Source: Nemopilema nomurai
Taxonomy: Eukaryota > Cnidaria > Scyphozoa > Rhizostomeae > Rhizostomatidae
Assembly: GCA_003864495.1 (NCBI GenBank)
Contig: ML133388.1
Location: forward strand, 84,311-148,310
Direction: 5' to 3'
DNA: 64,000 nucleotides
Positions 46,117 to 57,700 of this stretch are shown one piece after another (the first letter of the stretch is position 1; every line of letters starts with the position of its first letter). Made by a program: the position numbers and the translations under genes. Under the pieces are notes generated by a model. It was not told where the DNA came from and searched no databases. It was given only the letters and a program-made list of their open reading frames with translations.

Positions 46117-46397
46117 TGTAGTCATACACTGCCATACATGTACATACAATGAGCACAGTATATTGCTCCAGTTTTCTTCACAACACAAACCCAGGTAGCC
46201 TGCGTCACAGACCAAAAACTTCCGCCAACTTTTCTATGAGGCTTCAGTATGGAGCTGTGTCGAAGGGGTGTCGTCAATTTCGCCAAAACCCAAAACAACT
46301 AAACGAGACTCCCTAATACATGTCAGGGATTTGAGGATGCACACCAAGTTTCATCAAAGTCAGCGTCCTATCTAACTGATGAGCAATAAAATACAAC
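46117..46397. promoter_or_regulatory. 5' flank of the dsRNA-binding protein gene
   Basis: This lies between a MITE and the start codon, so the core promoter and 5' UTR should be here. No TATA box is evident. A MITE edge sits only about 280 bases upstream of the ATG. Confidence 0.35.
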
Positions 46398-49300
46398 ATG
46401 ACAGCACTGACAGCTTCGCAGTTAAAAGATGCCCGACGATACATTGAGCAAAATGGGGCTTCAAACCCCATATCTCTTGTGATGGAACTAGGCCAGCTTT
46501 TACATATTTCACCAGAGTTCAATTGCTACGAGCCGCGGGACCGATCCTCTATTCACAGACACGTTTTCATCACTGAACTCCGGTTTGCCAATTTAAAAGT
46601 AGAATCCGAAGAATTCAATAAAAAGCGGGCAAAGACTGATGCTGCCACGAAGCTCATAGAATTGCTTGAATCTGGAGGTGAATTGGTAAACGTTTCAGCA
46701 GATCAGAAGCCAGCAACGGCGACAACTGGAGCGAAAAAGGTTTGCAAAACTAACTCAAACTCAAAAGTTTTTTCAGCAAATCAAGTTAATTACAAGCTAC
46801 GTCATTCTAAAGTTGTTTAATAAAATCAATAATGAAAATTTGAAGAAAAAAAAAGAAAATTAGTACAAGAATGAACTCAAGACAGAGCTATCAAACAAAG
46901 CCATGTTGGTAGCGCTACAGGTCAAATAGGATACGCGGTCAAATAGGATAATCTCAGGTCGTATAGGATAATCGTTAATAACTCCAAAAAATGGACTGAT
47001 ATCTTGAAACAAACCGCAGAATCGGATTCGGCATGCTTCAATCTTCCTTTTAGATGCCTTTTTATTCAACTATGGTAATTTCAGCAGTATAAATCGCAAT
47101 GTTTTTCTATTACGTTAGTTTGATGCGTGGCTCCTCCGTAGCTACGGAAGCAAATAGGCAAAACTCGTTCAAAAAGCATTGTTTTAATGCAAAATAAATA
47201 GCAAAAGATAGAAATCGCAAAGAAAATACACACTCTCTTCATATAAATCCATGTTTTAAATAGGGATGTACCGGATATCCGGTAGGCCGGATAATCCGGC
47301 GCCGGATCGCTGATTTTTTAAAATCCGGTTCCGGCCGGATTTGTTTCTGAAATCCGGCCAGCTGCCGGATTTTCCAGAAGTTTAATCATAACTAAGAAAA
47401 TTTCTAGAGAAAACAAGTTATAAAAGTGTAAATACAAAGAACAACAAAAACTAAAAGCAATAGAACAAACTTGAACGTAGTTTTAAAAGTTAAAAAAAAG
47501 TACTTGAGTTATGTCTAAACATCGGAGAGGCTTAAAAAATTGTATTGAAATGTTTTTAAATAGCACAAGGGCAATAGTAGTGAACATTAAAATTGTTATG
47601 GAGCCTCTTAGAGTACTCAAAATCTGAGCCAATTTTTTCTTTTCTTTTAAAAAAACAATTGTGCGTATTTCCTCGAAAATGAGCCGGTTCCAAATACCAG
47701 AAATGTTTCTAGATATTTTAGTAGACACGAGAGAAAATAGACCAACGTCGAAAACAAGCCGAGACACATTGAAGCCATTGCGTTGCACACCGTTTTAAAC
47801 CAGTAGAAAAACGTTCGAATCTTGTTCACGTTAATTTTTTTGTAATAAAGCCTGGTTTCCATATAGCCGGAAAGTGACCGGCGGCAGTTTTCTGCCACTT
47901 TCTATCTGCCATGTCCCTGGTACCGCAGCCATCGATTCAAATGGCAACGTCTGAATCTTGTTGTATCGTGCTTGAAGTATCACGAGATAACGCTAACTGT
48001 GCCAGTAGTGTCGATACCGGGAGAGGTGTTTCGATTTAAGTTGAAATGGCCGTGGCATGCCGAGAAAATGGCTCCGGCAAGGAAACCAGGCTTAATATAA
48101 GTTGAAACAGAAGTTTTAAAAGAATATCGCAGAGAAAGGCTGTTTAAAAAGTGCAGCTGCAAAAAACTTTGGAAAACCAAGTCAGACTCTCTTCATACAG
48201 TGATTAAAAATGGATTTTCCAGAACTAAACAAGATCGACGATAAAACAAGCGCCTTGAAAACAGATTTTAAATGAAAGTGCTCGTCATCACGAAACAGGA
48301 AGACTGGATTATATAATTCACAAATTTGGTCCAGGGTTGCCAGATTGGCTTTTTAGGCCAAATTTTTCATTTTTGGTTTTTAGACTTAGATTGCCTGGAG
48401 AAATTGTTTTTTGCTTACTACTTAAATTTGACCTTGTTGGCCTTTTCAACAGAACGTCTAAAGTTAATGAGTAATTATTACATTCATGGAATAATTAGTA
48501 GTTAACTGCAAAGTGTTAACCAAATTTCAAATTTTATCACCTAACCTAAATTTTGGAAAAAAGGGTTTTGGAAAAAAGTAAGATTCTTATCTAAGTTAAG
48601 AAATTATCTAACAAGCACAAGCGTAGAAATATAACCAGTGCCTGCTCGATGGATTCTTGAGAGAGTTTTTGATTTGGCCTTTTTATGAGCATTTTGGCTT
48701 AAATTGCTCACCAGTCTAGCCTGCGTTTGTAAATTCAATCTGGCAACCCTGAATAGGTCTCTATAATCTTCTCGCTATACATTTTTTCGCAAAGCGGCTC
48801 GAAACTTTTTATTACTGAAAAATCCATAAATGGCCAGATTATCCGGTAAAATCCGGCCGGATATTCCACGAAGAAATCCGGTAAATCCGGTTCCGGCCGG
48901 ATTCTGAAAATCCTGATCCGGTACACCCCTAGTTTTAAACATTTTGCACCGGGGTTACAAGATTTCTCTTAAGAAAATTAGCTGAGTGATCGAAGCGCTG
49001 CAGGTCAAATAGGATACGAGGTCAAATGGCAAAAAACTGCAAGAAACAAGCGCGAAAAATAAAACTACCTCATTCCAAAGCAATGAATCATTAAATATGC
49101 TATTTCTATACGTTTGTCTGCTAGAAATTAAGCTATATCGATAGATAGATGCATTTCACACAACGTTCGACAAGCACTTAGGCCTTTGTTTACAGATAGA
49201 TCTCCTGGCAACCATGTCAAACACTTTTACATGGTTAGATTTTGTCGAATCATGACAAAATTTTGTCTAATTGATAACAGTCAAACACCTTAATTTTGCT

Positions 49301-52300
49301 TTTAAAATGGAGGAAGAGGCTGCCTCAGCTGCCATAGTTCTCGCACTTCTATTAAAAGGACGAAGAAATAGGAGAAAACGTTCAAAATGCACAAAAGAAT
49401 GGCTGAGACAGCGTCCAGAACGAGTTGCACTTCACCGAAGGAACTTCACCGTACGATAATCGAATTCGACCAAATCTGACCGTGTAAGAGCGGCTTTGTA
49501 GCAAAATTACATTTCACTCGTATCCAGTGGCGAAGCTGGGCTCCGAAACCTCGTTGTGCCCAACATTTGCCCTTTCCCCCTCCCCCTACACTGTAGGCAG
49601 AAGCGGACTGGCCCACCGGGACACCGGGAAATTTCCCGGTGCGCCCTTTGCCTTAAGATTTTTTCAAAAAACTTGAAAACTTTCGAAGAGCTAAAACTGA
49701 CCTTTTATCAAAAATAGGTTTGCGTGAAAAGTTTAGCTTCACCTTTAAGTTGAGAAATATCAAAATTAATTGCAAAGTTTTCCAATTCCTAAAATTCATT
49801 GAAGACTAAAGTTTGATAAGAAAATTCTTGAAATTGAAATACTTTAAAAGAATATTGTTTTTTATAAATGGCATTGAAAAAGCAAACATTTTACAATTTA
49901 CTCAAAGCTTTTCATTTTTCTTATGCAGAATGTTATATTGACAGCAGTAACTATGTAGCAGCCAGAAGGCCTACTCCTGCTACAAACCTGGTTATCTTGT
50001 AATTTATTCAAGCAAATGCGCAATAGTTTAATTAATTCGACACCTGTTGAGGGTGTAGTAGGGGTCTTTACTATTTAACAAGTAGACTGTTTTGCCAACT
50101 GATTAATGGCTAATAATTTTGTGTGAAACCCAATATTTATGACAAACCATGTTTGTTCTTTGACTTGCGCCTAATGCAAATCATTTCTAGTGCCTGATAT
50201 CCAATAACTGAGAGGGTTTGCACTTTAGAAAAGTTATACTGAGCACTACCCTGTGCTCTTTTGAGTCAGACTGTTTGTACCTGGATGAAATTATCAATAT
50301 GTGGCTATTGGGTATGCAAACGTTCACATACTACGTAAACAAAGATGGAGGAGGGGGATTTATACAAACGTTTACTGTCATTATGGCCAATTGTAAAATT
50401 TTTTAAATGATAATTTAGCAGAAAGGGCATCTTTGAAAATTTGCATACATTTTGATTGCATAATATATGCATATTCCCTGTGTTGTCTAGCTTGAATAAT
50501 AGTCCTGTTTCTGGGTGAAAACTACTCTAGATATGATAGAGGACAATACTTTCAAAGCGCCCTGTGACAAGCTATTCTTTTTTTTCAAACCAACTTATAA
50601 CTCTTAGGCATCTTGCTTTTTGTATATGAAACGTTAGAATCAGGAGTTTTAAATAGAAATTATGACTAAATGAAGCCAAAAATATTGACCACTTTTTAAA
50701 AAACATCATACTGAAATGGCTGAGAATCAATGCCCTCGTGTTAGACATTTCTGTAATACTTGGTTTCAAATTAACAGCTAGCTATTGAAGTATTACAATA
50801 TCTCTTCAAATGTCTTTTCGAAAAGTCAAATGTCAAAAGACTTTTCGTCACGAAAAAGAGACTGTGCCCTTTCTAAAGATAATTCTTTATTCTATTTACC
50901 ATGTCTACGCACAGTTACACATACTGAAGGAGGGCATCAACTGCATTTTGTTCAGTGATTGCAGCAGGATACATTTGTCAAAAGTATCTTTCGGATACAA
51001 TTGCCAAAAGTATCTTTCGGATACATTTGTCAAAAATCTACAGTTTAAAGCACATTTAAATTCATAATCATAATTCTGCATGCTGATGTACTGGCAGGAA
51101 CAACACAGTCACTAGCCTAGCAGGAGCTAAAGCCCCTTTATAGTTCTTCAAAGAAATGACATCGACTTGAAATGTAACTGCCTGTTGGAACAGGGAAAAT
51201 GTCGTCTCCGATTCCTCTGCTTCTTCGAGCAGTTAGGGGAAAGTAGATGCAAAACAGACAACTCGCTTTGAGATATAGCACTGATCATGATTATTGGTTT
51301 TATATGGAAGAGGAAAGGAGGTTAGCGGGATGATTACCTTTGCTAATCAATGATGACATATCTACTGATAAATGTCTTTTTATTTCGTTTATTTCGTTTT
51401 AAAAAGTTGGGGAGGGGGTGGGTTTTGCGATTTCTTTCTGAAGAATTTTGAGGCCAGTCTTGTCAGAGTTTTGAAGCCAGTCTTGTCAGAGTTTTGAAGA
51501 CTGTCAATATTTGTGGTATCGCTCAGGGGCACATCAGTTGACAAACATTTTTTTACTTTCATATAAATCATCCATATCTTGGTAACGTTCTATTCTTTCT
51601 AGAAACCAGGAGTCCTTTGGGAGAAAAGCTAGGTTTATTTGATGATTGTGAAGATGATTTATTTAGCGAAACTGCAAATCCGTCCACCAACTGGGTTGGA
51701 AAGCTGCAAGAGGTTTTGACCAAACGAGGAGGAGGGATGCCAAAATATGAATTTCGACAAATTGATTGTGGAATAGAGAGCCAGTTTACAGCCACCGTTT
51801 GGGTATGCTCGTTCGTTTATAAACTTCAGGGTTTCGATTTCACATTTGTTAGATCAGAAATGTATCCAGCTGCACATGAAAACCAGCTCTACTTACTGTT
51901 CCGTATTTTATTGTCAATGGTAGAGAAGGACTGTAGCAAAGTTTTAACTCAATCACTTTTAAACTCTCTCAGTACCCGATTTATATATGCTGGCTTATGC
52001 AGTCTCTTCAAACAGGTTCAAGGTTTTGATGAAACATTCAAAGCAAATGCGTTTACCAAAGCTGAAGCCAAAGAAATTGCAGCGAAGAGAATGTTCAATG
52101 CAATAAGCCAATCAGGCCCCACAGTAAACCGAAGCTCCGCAGCGACCGAAGCTCAGATCTCCAAGAACCGTTTAGGTGCCCGAACCTTGCGTAGGTATCT
52201 TGAGAACCTTGCAGTGGACGAACCGACGGGCGCTAAAGCGGAAAGCCCCTTCGACGCATTCGTTGATGTCTTTAGCAAGATTGACATCGAAGATAGGATT

Positions 52301-52543
52301 TCCAGTTCGACGCTTGACACGTCGATCAACGACCTAGAAAAGATTGCAACACTGGAAAAAATCGAAATTGAGTTTCATAAGATGGTAGCTTCCAATGACC
52401 AATGTTTGTGTTTGTTGGAGGTCAAGGTTGGTCCGAGCCTTGTGTCTCATGGAATAGGGCAAGACATGGCACACGCCAAGGGGAAAGCAGCTGAAAGTAT
52501 GCTCCAGCTGTTTAGTATTTTCAAGCAATGTAAAAAGATATAA
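46398..52543 (+). CDS. TARBP2/PRKRA/Loquacious-like dsRNA-binding protein, 3 exons
   Basis: Exons are 46398-46677, 51603-51802 and 52016-52543 (phases 1 and 0, GT-AG), giving 335 aa, similar to TRBP and PACT. Three dsRNA-binding domains are visible. The first is about 23-92 (NPISLVMELGQ, then KKRAKTDAATKLIELL). The second is about 123-191 and spans intron 2 (NWVGKLQEVLTKRGGGMPKY; FTKAEAKEIAAKRMFNAI). The third, near 265-332, is divergent (CLCLLEVKVG, VSHGIGQDMAHAKGKAAES), like the protein-binding type-B domain of TRBP/PACT/Loqs. That architecture suggests a Dicer-type cofactor in small-RNA processing or dsRNA response. The AATAAA at 52553-52558 follows the stop by 9 bases. The long intron 1 join is inferred from phase and architecture; the alternative is two separate genes. 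Confidence 0.72.
46911..46950. repeat. Direct-repeat partner 1 (AGGTCAAATAGGATACG)
   Basis: AGCGCTACAGGTCAAATAGG and the following ATACGCGGTCAAAT recur at 48994-49028 with two or three differences. The pair brackets the 1.67-kb hAT element within intron 1. Confidence 0.7.
47849..48092. repeat. Harbinger-like MITE, 244 bp
   Basis: The ends AGCCTGGTTTCC and GGAAACCAGGCT are inverted and flanked by TAA on both sides (47846-47848 and 48093-48095). A three-base TWA duplication is the PIF/Harbinger signature. It lies inside the 47261-48931 element. Confidence 0.8.
48332..48751. repeat. hAT-like MITE, 420 bp, nested
   Basis: The ends CAGGGTTGCCAGATTG and CAATCTGGCAACCCTG form a perfect 16-base inverted repeat. 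The flanks ATTTGGTC and AATAGGTC agree at 6 of 8 positions, as expected for an aged 8-bp duplication. It lies inside the 47261-48931 element. Confidence 0.8.
49271..49459 (+). pseudogene. Possible Harbinger transposase N-terminal fragment
   Basis: From the internal Met, MEEEAASAAIVLALLL followed by KGRRNRRKRSKCTKEWLRQR resembles the Ala/Leu then Arg-rich start of PIF/Harbinger transposases. It ends after about 50 residues with no catalytic part. Chance is possible. Confidence 0.35.
49527..49660. repeat. Two hAT-type terminal fragments
   Basis: CAGTGGCGAAGCTGGG at 49527 and CAGAAGCGGACTGGCCCACC at 49610 both look like hAT left ends with G/C-rich continuation. Neither has a recognised right partner. 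Confidence 0.5.
50966..51036. repeat. Short tandem repeat of about 28 bases, 2.5 units, in intron 1
   Basis: GATACATTTGTCAAAAGTATC-type units (GGATACATTTGTC, then AAAAGTATCTTTC) repeat with C/T variants. It is intronic. Confidence 0.75.
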
Positions 52544-52669
52544 TGACATTCAAATAAATACGCGACTTCCTGCGCAATGAAAACAAATTCTCTATATATC
52601 TTATCTTTCTCTATAAAATATCTTTTGATATGCATGTGTGGTGATATGGATTTGCATGTCGTGATTTTA

Positions 52670-53484
52670 TTTGTCGTGAGTTATACGTTTGTCGTGAGTT
52701 ATACGTTTGTCGTGAGTTATACGTTTGTCGTGAGTTATATGTTTGTCGTGAGTTATATGTTTGTCGTGAGTTATATGTTTGTCGTGAGTTATACGTTTGT
52801 CGTGAGTTATATGTTTGTCGTGAGTTATACGTTTGTCGTGAGTTATATGTTTGTCGTGAGTTATATGTTTGTCGTGAGTTATATGTTTGTCGTGAGTTAT
52901 ATGTTTGTCGTGAGTTATACGTTTGTCGTGAGTTATATGTTTGTCGTGAGTTATATGTTTGTCGTGAGTTATATGTTTGTCGTGAGTTATATGTTTGTCG
53001 TGAGTTATATGTTTGTCGTGAGTTATATGTTTGTCGTAAGTTATATGTTTGTCGTGAGTTATATGTTTGTCGTGAGTTATATGTTTGTCGTGAGTTATAT
53101 GTTTGTCGTGAGTTATACGTTTGTCGTGAGTTATATGTTTGTCGTGAGTTATATGTTTGTCGTGAGTTATATGTTTGTCGTGAGTTATACGTTTGTCGTG
53201 AGTTATATGTTTGTCGTGAGTTATATGTTTGTCGTGAGTTATATGTTTGTCGTGAGTTATACGTTTGTCGTGAGTTATATGTTTGTCGTGAGTTATATGT
53301 TTGTCGTGAGTTATACGTTTGTCGTGAGTTATATGTTTGTCGTGAGTTATATGTTTGTCGTGAGTTATATGTTTGTCGTGAGTTATATGTTTGTCGTGAG
53401 TTATATGTTTGTCGTGAGTTATATGTTTGTCGTGAGTTATATGTTTGTCGTGAGTTATATGTTTGTCGTGAGTTATATGTTTGC
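52670..53484. repeat. 18-bp minisatellite, about 45 units
   Basis: The unit TTTGTCGTGAGTTATAYG runs about 810 bases with a single recurrent variable site (C or T before G). One unit also has GTAAG for GTGAG. It begins about 125 bases after the stop of the dsRNA-binding gene. Any open frame across it (FVVSYM/FVVSYT) is a by-product of the 18-base period. Confidence 0.97.
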
Positions 53485-53485
53485 C

Positions 53486-54339
53486 AATCTGAATAACGTG
53501 ATGTTTGTTTGAGTACAGTTATCGTGCTTTGTGTTAATCTGTACCGGCTTCCTATTATGTTTGTTTTCCTTTAAATTTTTTTAATAATAGTCAGTTGATT
53601 TGGAAGAAGCACTCGAAGAAACACGTTGCCTTTTTCTCACTCGTCTCCCTGCCGAACCCTGAACGCAGAATCAGTTTCGTTACACATATGTCAGGGAACT
53701 TCGCAGGCGCACATTATTTGACGTCATGTTTGGTTATTGTTCAGTAAGTTGCTTAGAGACATATTCGCACAACAGTGATTAACACTCCTTTTTTTAAGTT
53801 TTGACGCGCACCTATTATTACATTGCTAGGAGTAAACGCATCACACTAGTCTAGTGCGCTTGCGCCGACTGAACATTGCTGGATGGGGTGTTAAAACGCT
53901 CTCGACATCTCTCAACAACACCTTGGACAATGGAAATGTTGAGTCGACCTGCTGAACATTTTAGAATCTGTTCAAACTCTGCTCAACATCGCTGAGCAGG
54001 TTGTTAAAACGCTCCCAACATTTGCACTCTACAAATGTAGAGCGATGTTCAACGAAATGTTTAGAGCGTTTTAACGGGGCTTAATAACGGCAATACCTTT
54101 AAGTGCCACCCCTGTGCTGTGTAATAAACTTACATTCCACAGCATGATTCGGCTGCCTCTTCACGAGGAACCTTGAAAACTACACGTAGAGGGCCGAAAT
54201 ACTTAAAGAACTTTTGCTACTAAAGACGAAATTCGATTTGAAAAATTCTCACAACTGCAAGCATACCTAATTTTAAGGAAATTTTATCACTGCACATTTT
54301 ACAAGAAATCAAGGGTGGCTGTAGGAAATAAGAAGTAAC
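53486..54339. other. Intergenic with an inverted-repeat-bearing segment near 53890-54080
   Basis: TGTTAAAACGCTC at 53890 and GAGCGTTTTAAC near 54063, with repeated CTGAACAT/TGCTCAACATCG blocks between, suggest an old MITE. No gene is supported. Confidence 0.45.
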
Positions 54340-54490
54340 TTGAGTGCCACAGAAGTCATTGCCTAAAAAAGCGGGGGGTTCTGGGGGGCTGTAAGCCCCC
54401 TAGCGGGTCCGGAGCAGAGCCCTGGCAGGGACCCAGGATGCTCCTGAGATTTTGCCATTTCTGCGGCCTTAAAATGGCTTAGGATCCTGC
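54340..54490 (-). repeat. GC-rich repeat shared with 39241-39410
   Basis: It reads in the opposite orientation to the 39241 copy, with the blocks AGGATCCTAAGCCATTTT, AGAAATG, CCCTGCCAGGG and TTTTTTAGGCAATG in common. Confidence 0.6.
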
Positions 54491-54790
54491 AAATTCAATA
54501 TGGGTTATTTTGAGATATTTTGCCAGTAGTATGAAAAATAACGTTGGCATTACTAGTAGACAGGAATACCATAAAAGAAAAGTCAAGTAAACTGAACTGT
54601 TGCGTTTCACAGTGCATTCCGTGATCTGATAACAGTGTCTTATTATAGATACGCAAATCAACGCAAAAACAGCCTATAGACTTTCACAAACAAACGTACA
54701 GTATATACTAGGTTGAGGTCAACCTTCGCATTCAAGCAGTAATCATTTTTATAACGCAACGCTGTTTAATGTTAAAAAAATTAAACGTCT

Positions 54791-57700
54791 TCAAAACTTT
54801 CTCTTCAACTCTTTCTCCTTAACCTCTCCGTCTTCTTTATTGTCGTTCACAAAAACTTTGCTAAACCACTCTTGCTTTCCTGTTTTTGTGCTTTCTCTTG
54901 CCCGACGATCTTTTTCCTCCATCCACCTCAATGCTGCAGGCCTAGGATCAAAGTCACATAGTTGTGGCATATTCATATGTATGTAAAGGTAATCGCTGAC
55001 GGTTTGGCGCTTGAAAGATGATCTGCATGTTGATTTGATCTTGTTATAAAGAGAAATGACCCGCTCAGCTGAATGGGGTTTGCATGCAAGAATGCGGCCA
55101 AGGACGACACCGACATCTGAGTACTCTCCCCTTGCTCCTTGTAGCATGTTTTGCAGCATGCTTAAGGGATCGGCCTTTTGCATTTCGGCACAATCTTGCA
55201 GATCCTGATACTGAATGGCTACATTTGCCAAATCCAAGTCAGGAGCAATGGAGCGGTGAACTTCTTTTATTTCATCTTCTGTGGCCATGATCTTAACAAA
55301 CGGGGTAAATGATTTGGAAGAATTTCTGTCCACTTGAAGTCGCTTGTCTACAAATGTGTTGATTGCTATCACTGATTCGTTCCGAATAGCACTAAACTTT
55401 CTGCGATCTGTTACAAACAGATTGGCATCTGGTCGGCGTCTTTCCTTCTCCCAAAGCTTGATCCCGCAAAACTTATTGGCTTCTTCATCATACCTTTCTT
55501 TGAATTCGTTTCCCCAACCTCCCAGCGAGGATCCAGTGCTCAGCTTGTTCACCCTTTCGCGAAACTACTCTGCCTCTGGCTCAATGTCCACAATTGTTAG
55601 TGAGTCGCTTTGAAGCTTCTTTTGAAACACTTTGATTAAGAAAAGCAGGTCTGCAATAAAACACATAAAAAAGGTTGCCCTTGTTGGTAAGAAGCTTCAG
55701 AAACTTTTTGCCTTCAGCATCGCATTGCTCTACGTTGAACTTTATGAGTGCTTGCCACGAGCATAGAATAGCATCAAGAAGAGCAGCTGTCAATTCTGCC
55801 CATCTGACCTCAAAATACTTTGGGAAACGACGCACTGTTAGCCCTTCCACTTTTGCAACTTTTTCCAGCTCACTGGTTCGTTTTGCTGAAACGTGAAAAT
55901 AGGTAGAAATTGCTGCTAATTTCTTAACCAAGTGATCAATTTCTGGGACACTCTTACTTATAAGTCTTTGTATGAATTTGCAGTTGAATGCACTGCACAA
56001 ACAGACTTTAGGAGGGGAGTGTCGATGTTTAATTTTCTTCGGTCGTGATCCAGGAGCTTCCATAGACCACGATGCTCTTGAACATTCTTATTTTCCCCGT
56101 CAGTTGAAAGATGAGTTATAATTTTCATTATTTCGTCGAAGCCAACAGTATCGTCTGCTCCCAATTTCAATGCTGCGAGATGCCCAGAGGCACCAGGATC
56201 AGTCACGTGTCCAATGCCAATAAACTTGAGATCTGGTTTCCCATTTTCATCGACTACATTAAGTAGCATGAATTGATGATCCTTCTGCGTCTTATCCATG
56301 TGTAACGTTTCTGTGGTTCTTTGCTAGCGTGGAAGGAAGATGGCATGCTTAGGCCCGAAGGCCTAAGCCAAGTAAGACAACAGCGTAGCCAATAGATTAT
56401 GTATATCCAATCTGTTTCAAACAAGACTGACCTAATGGTCACGAAATACACTGAATATAACACTGAGTATAATTGGAGATGACAATCAACAGTAATACGT
56501 CACTCTACAACAATAAACGTGATCACAATAACGGAAACGACACATTGACATAAGACAATACATACTTGTTAACAAGATTAAGATCAATCACAGACACTGC
56601 ACGCAACACAGCTAATTAACAAAACCCTAACACGTTACACTCTCCCCTCCGTTAAAGAACCAACTCACAATATCAAATTGAGTGTCCGAGTAGCCATTAC
56701 AAAAATAAACATAACTATTAATCGTCCTATCCAAAGTTCATGGAGGCCCGGAGGCGAAAATCGGCAGGTGAAGGTAGTGCCTACAGCAACACCCGATGGT
56801 TTCCGACTTCTCCACGATAATCTTCGGTAAAAAAAAAACTCGATATCCAATTTCCAGGACACTCTCGTCCTCGCAGCTGGCCTCTAGTTCGCCAAGCACT
56901 CCAAAACTTCTTATATACGGTGGCTAACGGAGCTTTCAAAGACGTATGAGCCATGTCCGACTCGGCGGTGGTGTGACACGTGTAAAAGCTTGAAAATGTC
57001 CTGTGACGTGAGGCCTTCAAAACATCAAATTTAATCAAAGTTCCTCTGAAAAATCGTCAGGGTACCAACGACCAATTTCTTCATGAGACGTTCTCCAAAG
57101 CACGTTGTGGTGAATAAACAATCAAAGAAAATCAACTTCACCTGGAAAGTCCACTCCATTCGAATTAATTGAACCAATTCATCTTTTTTCCACGCTATCC
57201 GACTCTGTCACCAATTGTAACGATTCTGCGGTTCTTTGCTAGCGTGGAAGGAAGATGGCATGCTTAGGCCCGAAGGCCTAAGCCAAGTAAGACAACAGCG
57301 TAGCCAATAGATTATGTATATCCAATCTGTTTCAAACAAGACTGACCTAATGGTCACGAAATACACTGAATATAACACTGAGTATAATTGGAGATGACAA
57401 TCAACAGTAATACGTCACTCTACAACAATAAACGTGATCACAATAACGGAAACGACACATTGACATAAGACAATACATACTTGTTAACAAGATTAAGATC
57501 AATCACAGACACTGCACGCAACACAGCTAATTAACAAAACCCTAACACGTTACACATGGACGCATCAAAGCGAAGAGATGCAGCAATGCAAGAATGAATT
57601 TCTTTCTTGAACTTTGGCAGGTCAGAACTGACTATAGTGCGCAAAATTCTTGTACAACTGGGGGTCGAATATACTGCAGATCAAAGTCAGAAGGCGTGTA

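Larger units (their letters stand above)
47261..48931. mobile_element. Non-autonomous hAT-type element, 1,671 bp, in intron 1
   Basis: The ends TAGGGATGTACCGGAT and ATCCGGTACACCCCTA are inverted and flanked by a perfect 8-bp GTTTTAAA (47253-47260 and 48932-48939). Both subterminal regions are crowded with CCGGAT/ATCCGG motifs in both orientations, typical of transposase-binding arrays. No transposase ORF is recognised. Two further elements are nested inside. Confidence 0.9.

Noticed and set aside
52577..53512. Open frame of about 310 codons reading FVVSYM repeats
   Set aside because: It is produced by the 18-base period of the minisatellite; there is no non-repeat coding sequence and no start context.
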